Shown: one piece after another, positions 23,382 to 35,105 of the stretch | How the letters are laid out: every line of letters begins with the position of its first letter | Position numbering within the stretch: position 1 is the first letter of the stretch | Assembly (NCBI RefSeq): GCF_011397635.1 | Contig: NC_064767.1 | Span: 21,006,537-21,070,536, forward strand | Source of the DNA: Epinephelus fuscoguttatus | Lineage: Eukaryota; Chordata; Actinopteri; Perciformes; Serranidae | Reading direction: 5' to 3' | Length of the DNA stretch: 64,000 bases | Translations under genes and position numbers: made by a program | Notes under the pieces: model-generated | Databases searched by the model: none | What the model saw: only the letters and a program-made list of their open reading frames with translations | Told to the model about the DNA's origin: nothing

Positions 23382-23660
23382 TGTGACATCAGGCACAGTC
23401 GCACACCTCCACATAAAATATGGCAGAAAGGAAACATAGTCTGGTGTGGCGCTACTTTTCATATCATAGATAAAAATGCGGCAAGGTGCACTATTTTAGA
23501 CAATAAAGTTCCACACAACAGCAAGAAGAGACCATTATTTTTGAAAGAAATGATCGGTATTGGTATAGTTGTAATTTTAACAAAAAGTATCCATATCATA
23601 TGAAATTAAAAAAGGTTTGGTTTCGCCTATCTCTGGTGTTGAATAACAACGCCCAAACTG

Positions 23661-24990
23661 TGTTTATGGTTTTCAGCCAGTGTCGACCACTTTGGCCCAA
23701 ATATCTCAACAATAAGGCCGACTGCATGAATTTCCATGAATGTTTGTTGAGACATTCATGGTCCTCAGAGGATGACGCCTGACTTTGGTGATCCCCCGAC
23801 CTTTCCTCTGGTGTCACCAGGGGGTTGACGTGTTTGACTTTGAATGAAATATGGCAACAGAGACTTCAGTGTTCCCTAGACTTTACCTTGAGCACCACCA
23901 TGAGGTTCACATTTGTGGTTTTGAGTGAAATGTCTCAGCAGTTGTTGGATTCATTGCCATTATGAGTACACCCATTCATGTTCTCCTCAGGATTAATTGT
24001 AATAACTTTGGTGATCCCCTGACTTTTTATGTAGTGCAAAATTTTCAGTTTCTTCAGTTCTTTAATTTATTACCAAATGATGACATTCTCATCAACCTCA
24101 ACTACATCTAGTGCTAATTAGCAAATACTAGCATGTGTCGTCGTCGTCGTCCTCCGCTTATCCGGGTCCGGGTCGCGGGGGCAGCAGCCTCAGCAGAGAA
24201 GCCCAGACAGTCCTCTCCCCAGCCACTTCTGTCAGCTCTTCCGAAGGAACCCCAAGGCGTTCCCAGGCCAGCCGGGCGATGTAATCCCTCCAGCGTGTCC
24301 TGGGGCGGCCCCGAGGTCTCCTTCCGGTTGGACATGCCCGGAATACCTCCCAAGGGAGGCGTCCGGAAGGCATCCTTACCAGATGCCCGAATCACCTCAA
24401 CTGGCTCCTCTCGATGTGAAGGAGCAGCGGCTCTACTCCGAGTCCCTCCCGGATGTCCGAGTTCCTCACCCTATCTCTAAGGCTGAGCCCAGCCACCCTA
24501 TGGAGGAAACTCATTTGACCATAGTTGAGGATTGGAACGTAGATTGACCGGTAAATCGAGAGCTTAGCTTTCTGGCTAAGCTCCCTCTTCACCACAACGG
24601 ACCGGTTAAGTGCCTGCATCACTGCTGACACCGCCCCAATCCGCCTGTCAATCTCCCGCTCCATGCTACCCTCACTCGTGAACAAGACCCCGAGATACTT
24701 AAACTCCTCCACCTGAGGCAGGACCTCCCCCCAAACCTGGAGTGTGCAATCCACCCTTTTCCGGCTGAGGACCGTGACCTCAGACTTGGAGGTGCTGATT
24801 CTCATCCCTGCCCAGAATACTAGCATGCCTACATGCTAAACTAAGATGGTGAGCATGGTAAAGCTGCTTAACATCAGCATGTTACCAGAGTTACTGTGAG
24901 CATGTTAGCATTTAGCTAAAAACACCACCGTGCCCAAATGCAGCCTTAAAGAGCCCCGTATATGGCTCCCATTACTGTGGCCTAAGTATA
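23661..24990. repeat. Old interspersed repeat hosting a LINE insertion
   Basis: The flanks of the LINE ('gtgctaattagcaaatacta' on the left; 'catgctaaactaagatgg', 'gtgagcatg', 'gttagcatttagct' on the right) belong to one diverged dispersed fish repeat, split by the insertion. Boundaries are approximate. No coding capacity is seen outside the LINE. Confidence 0.5.
24136..24815 (-). mobile_element. 5'-truncated LINE with reverse transcriptase C-terminal fragment
   Basis: On the minus strand the sequence encodes the distal part of a non-LTR reverse transcriptase and its tail (for example EEFKYLGVLFTSEG, REIDRRIGAVSAVMQALNRS, GLSLRDRVRNSDIREGLGVE, GRRPRGRPRTRWRDYIARLA). It ends in a short GAC repeat tail near 24137-24150. 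A perfect 12-bp duplication, aatactagcatg, flanks it at 24124-24135 and 24816-24827, proving target-primed insertion. The frame is broken by one nonsense codon (24394-24392, apparently from tryptophan), and about 20 codons seem deleted between the 'ILNYG' and 'MSFLHRVAG' parts. The clade is not assigned. Confidence 0.85.
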
Positions 24991-25682
24991 TTCAACACAG
25001 GCAGGTAAGCTACTGAACACTCTTCTTGTCAAATACAGACTTTCAACTATTTTTAGAAAAAAAGAACAAGAGAAAAATCTTTGTGTGTTGTGTGTGACAT
25101 GCAAAGCCAGCACTTAAAAGGATGGAGGCCCAAGAATAGAACCCAGTTAAGACTGTTTCCACCAACAGCTTTGAAGTCGGTGTGTAGCTCCCAGGGAGGA
25201 CGTAAAACGAATGAGATCCTTTAATGGAAAACGACCCCTGAAGTCCTCTAACCCTTCCCGATCCGATGTGAGGACACAAAGAACGTGTGTGGCAGATAAA
25301 ACGCTGCACCTTTGCAGACGTCTCCTTCCCCATCACTTTGCATTCATATTACTCTCTTCAAAGGGGCTAATTCAAACGCTACAAACGCAAATACGTCTGA
25401 ACACACTTCCCTGCAGGCATTGTCACTTTGAGAAGGAGAACTTATTTGAGACGTGGTAGCAGATGAGTGAGTGGTTGGTGCCAAAAAATGGCCTTTAAAC
25501 AACAGTACAGTGCCTAGGTTGGCAAAATGTCACATGTAATTCAGGAGATAGGATTGGTTGTGAGTGGTCTGATGTGTCATGAGGAGGAAAAAGTGGTCAG
25601 TGTAATAAATGACTGACAGATAAGGGCTGGAACTGGACTGAGCAGCCTTCTTAGACAGCCTGTTGTTGGTTTTATTAGGATT
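24991..25682. other. Noncoding stretch
   Basis: No gene or delimitable mobile element is seen. Confidence 0.35.
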
Positions 25683-25856
25683 CAGGCCTTGTCCTCACAG
25701 ATGTGGATATTTTTGTGAACGTATATATTTTTTAAATGTATGTTGGCCTTTTGTCCATGTCCAAACTGTGTTGTAGGTCACTAAAAACAAACCTTTTGTA
25801 AAACTCAGTCCAGGGTGAAGGTTTTCAGAAACTCAGAAATGCGCTATAGAGATAAA

Positions 25857-26608
25857 CACATTCTCACTCCGACCTCGTCACATATCGACATTTGATCATG
25901 GACCTTTCACGTCCAGATGCATGGGTGTGTTGGTTGTTGACGTTGTGGGACACCATGTCAAGTTACATTTCCGTTTTCACAAGAAACTCGCCATTCACAT
26001 GCAGTCTCTTTAAAGATAAACACACTACATCAGTACAATAACGCCATGACATTTTTTCCCTCCAACAATTAGCGCACATGGTTAGGTTTAGGCAGCAAAA
26101 GCATGTGGTTAGGTTTAGGAAAAAAGAACAGGGTTTGGCTTTAGAATCTCACGTGACACGAACACCATCATCCTGGGTGAAAGCTAGTGTTTGTTGGACC
26201 CATCCACCACCCCTCCCACCTGCCCTATTTGGACTTGAACCACCATAAGTTTCGTCCCTGTCCTGCTGCGTTGCTGGGCACTGTAAACTATAATGGCATC
26301 CAGCTACGTATCATGCTGACAGCTTTTTTTTTTTTTTTTAATTATTTTTTGGGCTTTTTGTCTTTAATATACAGGACAGTGTGAAATGGGGAGACAGAGA
26401 GAGTGGGGGGATGACATGCAGCAAAGGGTTGCAAGCCGGAGTCGAGCTCGCGAGCGCTGCAGCGAGTCATCACCTCTATACATGGGGCGCCGGCACTATC
26501 CACTACGCTACCGACGCCCCAGAACAGCTTTTTTTGTCCATGTCTGACGCCGTAAGTCACTGCCCAAACACTGGATTTCGATGACTTTGGAGTGAGACCA
26601 GGTTGGTT
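25857..26608 (+). mobile_element. R2 interspersed element, copy B, with SINE insertion
   Basis: It starts 'cacattctcactccgacc' and ends near 'ggagtgagaccaggttgg', with the same interior landmarks as copy A. It is lengthened by about 200 bp because a SINE sits in the 'acagcttttttt' region. Confidence 0.7.
26331..26523 (-). mobile_element. tRNA-derived SINE, type 3, copy 1
   Basis: The minus strand begins GGGGCGTCGGTAGCGTAGTG, a tRNA-like A-box head, followed by a B-box-like GAGCTCGACTCC and the body 'catgtcatcccc'. A 12-bp duplication, acagcttttttt, lies at 26319-26330 and 26524-26535. The insertion interrupts R2 copy B. A second copy at 32930-33102 shares head and body. Confidence 0.8.
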
Positions 26609-27439
26609 AAACATATCCTCAGTTGGATGCATTTACAATGTGCTGTAACAACTTGACCCTGATTTTTATTTAGCGTTTCACCAGACCTCTGGGAACAGTT
26701 AACCTAGTAGGTAGGAAATAGTAGCTAAAGTTAGCTAACATTAGCTGGTAAAGTTAGCCTGACAGCGGTGCATCCATGAGTTGAAATAAAAAAGACTTAC
26801 ACTCAAGCATGTCTAGTCACCCAACCAAAAACAAGATGGCAGTATTTTCAGCTGTGGGCAGAACTGCACACAAAATAATTATAGTCCACTAGACTCTTGT
26901 ACACTTTCATCAGCTCGCTGTGTAATGTGTGTTAAGTTAGGAGGTCAGGAGGTTGAGGTCATTTGTAATTTTGGCTGTGTCCATACCAGGCAAATCAGTC
27001 AAGGTGTGGAAAAATCACTTGTCTTCATTTTGTCTGGATCACGTCCAACATGAGTTTCAATTTTCCAACAATACCTGCTGCCTGCAGGTTCATCCAACCT
27101 TTTTAATGTGACCACGTTCCTCTATTTCCAATCACTCAGCATATGGATTTATTACTTTCTGCCCTCTGTTCTAATTAGTCACACCACAAGCTTTCAACCA
27201 TGCTGTAACTCTTTTTTCTCCACACCTCTAATTGCCTAATATCTTCTTTGTTGGTGTGGCTCTAGGGTTCAGTTATAGCGCTGCCTGTGGGTTTGGCATG
27301 CTCTTGACAGTGTTTCACTTGTGTTTTTGCTTTTTCATTCGGCCTGAGATTTTTTTTTAATAGTGTTTTTTTTTCTGAGAATGCAGAAGGGAAAAACCCA
27401 ATTTACAAAAATACCCGTGTCTGTGTGGACTAGGCCTTA

Positions 27440-29101
27440 GAACCTAGTCTGTGGTTTGTCATCTAGGGAATCACTGAAAAGAGAGTAGGTCATGTCCCAG
27501 TTCAGTTTGCATCACCTCTGATTTAATGCATCAGATATCTTAGTTATGACACTTTAAGATGGCCCTAATGGATCCTTGCATTAATTATGACTATTACTTT
27601 ATCATTCTGTAGCTCTTAGTGAGCTGCATCAATCAATGATTAGACTCAGATATCAGGACATTAGCAGGAGACGTACAGTGTGAGAGGAGCACTGAGGAGG
27701 TGGGGGGAGGCTGTCATCACACAGTGGCTTCAAGGTTAGCAGATTTTCACCACAAGCACTTATCAGCTGCTCTCATCTCTATTCACTTTAGCCCTGAAGA
27801 GGTTTATATGGGTTTATTGTGAAAATGTCTCTTTATTGTGTTCAGACTAACTCATGCATTAACTGTGTTCCCGCCTCACTCCAAACAGCACGAGAATTTC
27901 TTTTGCCTCTGAAACGTAATCAGATTCCCCCGTTGCAGACACATTTAAAAATCCAATCACGTTCAATTCAGTCTGTCAAACCCAGAAAGAGAACCTTTTG
28001 TGATGGTTATTGAATGTTTTTGAATTGCCCTGTGAAACACAATGGTGTGCGACTGATGGCCTCTTTCAGGCAGTAACAAGTAGGCGGCTGATGAGCAGAA
28101 CACAATTACAGAAATGACATGTTGCATTGATTAGTTAATAGCAAGTTTACTTAGGACTTCATAATTGTTGATTTTCACACTTCGCTTCACAAGGACAAGA
28201 GGACTGGGTGCTCTTTGCCTGAATCAGAATTAGCAATAATATGAAGTGATTATAAACACAATATGAAACTCAAATGTCCCAGATTCAGCACCAGTCTGCA
28301 GTCAGTTTAGTAAAGCTACTGTTGATGTGTCCTTGTGAACATGCTCATTTACTAAAGGCAGGTTTGCATGTTGCATGAATATTAAACAATATATAACATT
28401 AGTGTGCACTAAGAATAAGTAATTATAAGCAATGGTCCCTAAACCATTTTTAGGTTCACCCTCACAGTATTATCAGGAGAGCTCAGGTAGTCTTTAATCG
28501 ACACATTCATGTTCAGAATTTGTTGAATGGATTTAAAACTGGATGCTTTTTAACAGTTATAAGCACAATCCCCTTTCTTACTTCCCCAGCCCCCTGCATT
28601 GTCATTCTCCATCCATCCAGCAGATGCCCTCAGACTTTCCCACCCGTCCTTGTCCTCTGTCATTTTCTATACTGAACCAGATTGTCACACTAAATAAATC
28701 AGCCTCACACCCACTTGTATCCCTGCTTATGTCTATTCCTCCCAAATACAAATGTGTGGATTTGTTTTTCTTTTTCAACTCAGATTTTCTTTCAAATTAC
28801 CTGAGCTGCTTCATCGTCTTTCCGTATGCCTCCTAGAAACTGTGGCACTCCCCGGGGGTACAGGTACTCCATGACTTAGTGCATTATTCATTAAAAGCTT
28901 CTCAAATGAGCAGAGGTTTTTCAGTCCACCTGGAATCACACCACACATTCATTATTGAGGCCATGCCGTGCCTATCTTGACTGTTATGTGTATTTAACAC
29001 CATGCAATGAGTGATGATTAAGTGCAATGTTGCATATGGATGTGCATCTAGTTCATTATATACAATTAAGGTGACTCTATGTGAACAAATAAACAACCCT
29101 T
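27440..29101. other. Gene-free stretch
   Basis: No supported gene. AT-rich sequence with no identified transposon boundaries. Confidence 0.4.
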
Positions 29102-29694
29102 CCAACCCAGTCTCATTCTGAAGTTGCCAAAATCCATTGTTTGGGCAGTGACTTGTGGCGTCAGACACAGACGAAAAAGGCTGTGCTTTAACATCGGCAT
29201 CTATTACATCATTATAGTTTAACTGGGGGGAAACGCAGCGGGACAAGAATGAAAGTTAAGGCAGTGAAAGTCTGAGTAGGGCAGGAGGATGTGGTGGTGG
29301 ATGGGTCCAAGATACACCAACTTTCACCTGGGAGAGTGGTGTTCAAGTCCCATAAGATTATAAAGCCAAACCCTGTTCTTTTTTCCTAAATCTAACCATG
29401 TGCTTTTGTTGCCTGAACTCAACCATGTGCGTTAGTTGCTGAAGGAGAAGAAACGTTCATTCGCTTTGTTGTACTGGCGTAGTGCTTTTATTTTGAAAGA
29501 GACACTATGTAAACATTACATTTCCTGTGAAAACGGAAGTGTATTTTGAAAGAAGACAATGTATGTAACAGGCAGAACTTGACACGGTGTCCCAGAACGT
29601 CAACAACTAACGCACCCAGGGTACCTTTCACAGTGTATCTGGATTCCATGACCAAACGGTGATATGTGACAAGGTCGTAGTGAGAATGTGGCCC
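29102..29694 (-). mobile_element. R2 interspersed element, copy C (inverted)
   Basis: The reverse complement of the R2 layout: it starts 'ccaacccagtctcattctga' and ends 'gtgacaaggtcgtagtgaga'. The interior 'gccaaaccctgttctttttt' and 'caaccatgtgcgttagttgc' match the complement of copies A and B. Confidence 0.65.
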
Positions 29695-31081
29695 AAGCAG
29701 CTGGTTCCTCCCTGATGAATCTGCTGCTGCATGTAGAGCAGTGGGACAGCCAAAAGAGGAAGAATAGTGGAGGGTGTGGCTGTTATAATTTGATAAAGCC
29801 TGTATATCTCAAAAAAATCAAATAATCAGCCTGACACATTGTGTGTTTGGAAACTAGAATTGCACTTATGAACATATGTTATACTAAAATACACACATAG
29901 AAAGACACAAGTGTGACCTTTTAAGAACGATTTACGATGTCACTAATGGAGGAATATACACATGCCTGTTATAAGCTTTAAGCTCTGGCAGGGAGCTGGT
30001 TTTATAAGTAGTAGTAACCGTGTCTGAGTGACTTCACACTTGCAGATTCAAAGCCAGGATATCAGATGACTGTGTCACCGCTCCCACCTCTCTCTCTGTC
30101 TGTTTCTGTCTTTATCTATTTCCCTTATAAATTTCTGTCATGACACCTTCCCATTTCCGTGGCATTTCACACCACATATGCTCTAATTATGCTGAAAGAT
30201 ACAGCTGTATCAAACATGAGTGTATGTGTATGTGTGTGTGTGTGTGTGTGTGAATGATTTAGCGTTCACTTCAGACTGTGCTTCATTAAACCCTGTGAAT
30301 CTTCAGAAGAAACTGGCTGAAGCTCAGCGCGTTGATCTGGTTTTTCACGCTGTGTGTGCCCGGGCCTGTGCGGCTGTGGATTAGACTCAGGGGGCCGAAC
30401 TTTGATGGTGGGGTATAAACAGAGGGGAGGAGAGAGAGGGGCTGAAGGAGGGGAACAAATAAATCAGCAAATGGGTGGCAAGATGTTTGCCCTCTCTCAA
30501 CATGCTTTTTCTTTACCCCATCTCTTTCTCTCAGTGGCTCGCTCATAATCATCACTGTTTTTCTCCCCATCTCTAAACATTGCAAACAACAACAATAAAG
30601 CTGGCATCGATTGTGTTTGCAAACTTTTTCCATGCAACGTTTTTTTCTATGCACTTGTCTGTGTGACAGTAGTTTCCTGTACTGTGTTTCTCTGATGTAC
30701 CTCTTTCTACCTTTCTGCTTACACCTGTCTAATTTCTTTATTGCTTCCATTTCAGTCAATTTTCTACAATCAAGGTATTATTTTAAGTCCGCCTGAAAAT
30801 AAACTGCATGTTTTTGTCTGCTACAGCATACATATCTGCTCTTTAAATCAGTGCTACAATACTGACTCACTGAAACACAGTTTGGAGGTGCACACTGTTG
30901 AATTTGGAGAGGTTTGACTCAGGTTTTATCTGTTTGGTGCACCTAAAAGTTTCTTGATGTCCTATGGATTCATTTTCTTCATACATATTTGCATCTAATC
31001 AATAATATTTACATCCAGATTTTCCATATTATAATTGTATGATAATTATTTTGTTTTATTTTGGAGACATGACATATTGCA
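29695..31081. other. Gene-free stretch with a TG run
   Basis: A (TG)n run of about 25 bp lies at 30228-30252. A minus-strand frame at 30286-30759 has basic, low-complexity content but no domain or splice context, and I do not call it. Confidence 0.4.
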
Positions 31082-31345
31082 CACATTCTCACTCCGAAAT
31101 TGCTGAATGCTGACGCTTGGTCAGTGGCCTTACATGTGAGTCTATGATGCTCAATGTAGCCCAGTCCTCCAGCATCAGTTTTGGATACTCAGGGATGTTG
31201 TGTCAGCATCCATTCATTACATACACACAGTCTGTTTTCAAAACAAACTCGAAATGTAAGTAAAAAATGTTGTTTTTTTAATTTACTTTCTTAGTTTTTG
31301 GCAACAAAAGCACGTGGTTAGATTTAATAAAAGAAATATCATAGT
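31082..31345 (+). repeat. R2 fragment, copy D
   Basis: Starts 'cacattctcactccgaaat' and continues through 'cttggtcagtggcctta' to 'aaaagcacgtggttagat', then fades. It is a 3'-truncated, diverged member of the R2 family. Confidence 0.55.
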
Positions 31346-31430
31346 TTAGCTTATTATAAGTACGTTTGTTACTCATGTAAGAACACGTCATGTGATATAT
31401 GTCTCAAGCATAGTGTGCTACACATATTAG

Positions 31431-31769
31431 GGGGCACTGATTCATTTTCTGTAACTGCTTATCCTGTTGGAGGCTGCAGGGGTGGCTGGAGCCTATCCCA
31501 GCTGACATTGGGCGAAAGGCAAGGCACATCCTGGACAGGTGACCAGACTATTGCAGGGCTGACACATAGAGACAGACAACCATTCATGCTCACATTCACA
31601 CCTACGGACAATTTAGAGTCACCGATTACCTTTTTGGACTGTGGGAGGAAGCCAGGGTAGAAAGAGAAAACCTATGCGGATACAGGGAGGCTTCCCCCAC
31701 CCCAGGGTTTGAACCAGGACCCCTTTTTGCTGTGAGGAAACAATGCTAACCACTGCACCACAATGCAGC
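31431..31769 (-). mobile_element. tRNA-derived SINE, type 1, copy 1
   Basis: The minus strand starts with a tRNA-like head ('gctgcattgtggtgcagtgg', then 'gggtcctggttcaaaccc'), whose B box is of the GGTTCAAACCC type. The body includes 'cctcccacagtcc' and 'cagctgggataggctcc', and the tail lies at the low-coordinate end. A perfect 8-bp duplication, catattag, lies at 31423-31430 and 31770-31777. Other copies are at 41184 and 43093. Confidence 0.8.
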
Positions 31770-31814
31770 CATATTAGCACACTATGTTGTTATTATGCTG
31801 TGTGCTATTTATTT

Positions 31815-32100
31815 ATTTTTTTATATACTTTATTAATCCCCGAGGGGAAATTCAATTCAATTTTTTACCCTGTTTGTCAATTACACACAGGTCCGAACAC
31901 ACACGCACAAACTGGACCTATACATGCACTAAGTGGAGAGAGGTCAGAGTGGGCTGCCCATGACAGGCGCTCCGAGCAGTTGGGGGGTTCGGTGCCTTGC
32001 TCAAGGGCACCTCGGCAGTGCCCAGGAGGTGAACTGGCACCTCTCCAGCTACCAGTCCACGCTCCATATTTTGGTCCGGACAGGGACTTGAACAGGCCAG
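31815..32100 (-). mobile_element. tRNA-derived SINE, type 2, 5'-truncated
   Basis: It shares 'tttattaatcccc', 'acacacaggtccga', 'ccttgctcaagggcacct' and 'ccatattttggtc' with the fuller copy at 47000-47377, but stops at the B-box region, so the tRNA-like A-box end is missing. Confidence 0.65.
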
Positions 32101-32912
32101 AAGTCAGACATTGGAGCTGGGATTGGTGTCACACCAGCACAACAAGTTGGAAATTTGAGATAGTGTTACTAATACCAGTTCTGGCCAGCTTAGCCATCAT
32201 TAGCAATACCAGTCAGTTATGCCATATTTTGTGCATACACACACTGCAGTAACATGTGCAGATAGAAGTTGGACAGCACTAGGTGTGTGAATGAATTATT
32301 GAGACACAGCTAAGACAGAAGTACATAATAAAGAGTATATTACAACAGTTTTCACTACTGTTTATGCATGGAGCTGCCACTGTGGATTTTGAATTGGGGG
32401 TTGATATGGTTCCTTCGACTTTCCAAGTCAGAAATCTGACATCAGGGGGCATTCCAATTGAAATTCCTGACTGGGCTTTTGGAAGTTCCAACTTCCTGGA
32501 GCAAACGCAGCTCTAAAAGAACTCAGTTGACTTTTGTAAGGGGCACATACAGGGGTCCCCTAGGTGAAAGTCCATCCCCCATCCTGCCCACCTCACTTTT
32601 AATACTACAGCAGTTGCTGGGATCCTCAAAAAATGCTGTTGCCCAGTGCATCCTATAACACTAACACTTCTTGAGGTTTCCTCTTTTTTTCCACAGTTGA
32701 GGGGATTTTCTGGGAAGCATTTCCTTGTACGAATTGAGGGTTTGAGGTTTGAGGGGGTATTGCTGTACAGATTGTAAAGCTCCTTGAGGAAAAATTCTGA
32801 TTTAAGGCTAGATAAAACTGACTCGTGCTGTACTCCTAAATTCTGCTGAGTCCCATGATAAATATGTCTTGTGCTTTCTTTGTAATAAAGAGCTACTATG
32901 CTCTGAGGTCGG
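32101..32912. other. Noncoding stretch
   Basis: Near 32415-32500 there are partly complementary blocks ('tttccaagtcaga' and 'tcctgactgggcttttggaa') that could be a decayed palindromic element. No gene is seen. Confidence 0.35.
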
Positions 32913-32929
32913 CCCTTTAAAGCATTCTT

Positions 32930-33102
32930 TTTTTTTTTAAAGATATCCCCATTTTGGCCTTTAATTGATAGGACAGACAAGCGTGGGGGGGGGTAATGGA
33001 GTGACATGCAGCAAAGAACCACAGGCCGGAGTCGAGCCCGGGCCGCTGTGGCAACAGCCTTGTACATGGGGTGCCTGCTCTACCACTAAGCCACCGACAC
33101 CC
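32930..33102 (-). mobile_element. tRNA-derived SINE, type 3, copy 2
   Basis: The minus-strand head, 'ggtgtcggtggcttagtggt', has an A box and is followed by a B box in 'gggctcgactccggcctg'. A perfect 17-bp duplication, ccctttaaagcattctt, flanks it at 32913-32929 and 33103-33119. The 3' end is the T-rich (plus-strand) run at about 32930. Confidence 0.9.
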
Positions 33103-33119
33103 CCCTTTAAAGCATTCTT

Positions 33120-35105
33120 GATGGTTTCAAAAAGTTCACACTACAGTGATCCATATGCATACTAAACTATCTCTGTTGCTCTCATTGTTCCATCTTCACC
33201 TCCTTCTGTCTCTCTGATACACATATACACTATGCATGATGTTCTTCTCTTGCCTACCTTGATGTTTTCCAACCTTAGGGGTTTTTAAAGTCAGTGGCCA
33301 ACTGCCAGCAGGCTTTTGAAACATCACTTCAGCACCACAATCTTATTCTTTTTTTCAGTCAGATCACCTGTGCCTTTATACATTGGAGAACACAGCCCTC
33401 TCCCTCCCCGAGCGTACAGCGATGTGATGAGACAGTAAATATGGATGAGTTTGTTGCTTTCCCTCACAGTTTCTGGAGATTTGTGTTGAGCCTCGGGCCC
33501 CCGGAGCGCTTTGGCAGCCAATCTTTTCATGAATCTTCTGTTCAGTGTTCAATTATTCAGTCTGGTTCCACGCTGGAGACGGCAATGACGGGCCAAGAGG
33601 ATAGAGAGATAGATGCAGGGGAGAAGCCAGAGGTTTATTGTAAATCACATGTGGAGGATATTTAAGTATCTCAGCTGGGGGTAAGAAAAGTGTAGTCAAA
33701 GGGTCAGGAGGTGTGACAGGAACTGGGGTGACTTGTTCATCGTGTTCTCTTGCTCTTTGCTTGTCCTCATAGTTAATGTGGTGGGAAGCACTGTGCCGCT
33801 GAGACCTACATGCATAGTGATGTTGTGACTAAACCCTTGCGCTCAGATGACAGGTGCTATTTATGTTAGTAAGGACTAATAACTTCCTCCCAGGTTGAGT
33901 TTATCTCCTGTTCCAGGGAGCACAGAAAGTCCTCATGTTCTTGAATTGGATCCAGGATTGTAATTCTGCCTGAGAAGTGGGCTTAAATGACTCTTTCACA
34001 CTCATGGCTCATGTTCACAACGTCGGTGATGTGAATCCACCAGTTTGCTCATGCATGCACGCAGGCTGGTTCATTTTTACGCAAACACGCACAGTGTGTC
34101 AACCTTGCTCAGCAGGAAGGTTTTCCACATGAGGTTTCATTTCAGAGATGGAGAGAGGTGATGCTGCAGAGAGAGATGGGGACACGGCACAAACCAGCAG
34201 GAGGGAAATGAAGATTAATTAAATCTCCAGGGTTTCCAGGAGTTTTTTGGGCAGAGCAGGAAATCTCAACGTCCCCCCCCATCTGGGCACTGGCCCTGAT
34301 ATCATCAGATGATGGACGAGGGGCACGCTTCACCACAGGTCTTCAAGCAAACATGAATACTGAACTTTTTCCCTCATTAGCTCTCTCTCAGGAGCTGGCG
34401 CCATTCATTCACAACTTTGTTTACACTTTAATCACTGAGAGGGTTGCAGCAAACACACACCACACACAACAAACACACCAAGGTCGAGGGCTGGATACTC
34501 ACAGTTTAGCTGTGAAGGACACTTGTAAAACAAAGTTTGATGCATGTGCAGCCCACGCCAGTTAGTCTTAATACTTCATCAAGTCCTCAAACCCTGATGG
34601 ATGACACCAGCAGAGCCGAGCCAGTGGTTTCCTTTCACCAGCATGTGATTGCGTTACAGCAGGGCCCATTGCCTCATTTCAGCCCCTCACAATCTGTTAC
34701 TTTCCACTGTACATATCTGAATAGTCAGCACAACAACTGATGCTCCCCTCTCTGCCCCCTCCGCCGTCTGCCCTCTTCCATTATGCCTCTTTGATCAGAT
34801 TCTCTCCATCTTTCTCTCCCTAACTCCAGCTCAATCTCTTCTTCTCACTGTCAGTGGTATGATTGTCAGCTGTGAGATTTCACGTAATTGCATCATAATT
34901 TCCCAGCCCTGCACTTTTGACAGCTTAGCCTGCAATAAATACTGGAGATGTACATTTATCTCTCTGCTGATTTATTTTAACCTTTTTTCTAACCTGCAAT
35001 GGAAAATAGTTGCATATTTATAGATTTTGGAAGGAGGGAGAAGGAGTGGACGTGCTTTTAATTTGTAAGTAGTTTACTGAACAGATGCAAATTATTATTC
35101 AAAGC
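33120..35105. other. Gene-free stretch
   Basis: No exon is supported. A frame at 33294-33665 (123 codons) has no recognisable domain. The segment near 34855-34975 looks non-repetitive but cannot be tested for conservation here. Confidence 0.4.

Larger units (their letters stand above)
25683..27439. mobile_element. hAT-like non-autonomous element (interrupted)
   Basis: The termini are inverted: CAGGCCTTGTCC at the left, and GGACTAGGCCTT at the right, with further complementarity ('ggatatttttgtgaac' against 'tttacaaaaatacccg'). The interior carries an R2 copy, which itself carries a SINE. Without the R2 insertion the element is about 1.0 kb. No transposase is seen. I could not settle a target duplication, so the superfamily is tentative. 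Confidence 0.55.

Noticed and set aside
30286..30759. 157-codon minus-strand frame
   Set aside because: It has no domain, is low-complexity and basic, and lacks promoter or splice context.
31431..31769. Possible functional tRNA gene in SINE heads (also 26523, 33102, 41184, 47377)
   Set aside because: The A and B boxes belong to SINEs with bodies, tails and target duplications. None shows a complete cloverleaf with an intact anticodon arm.
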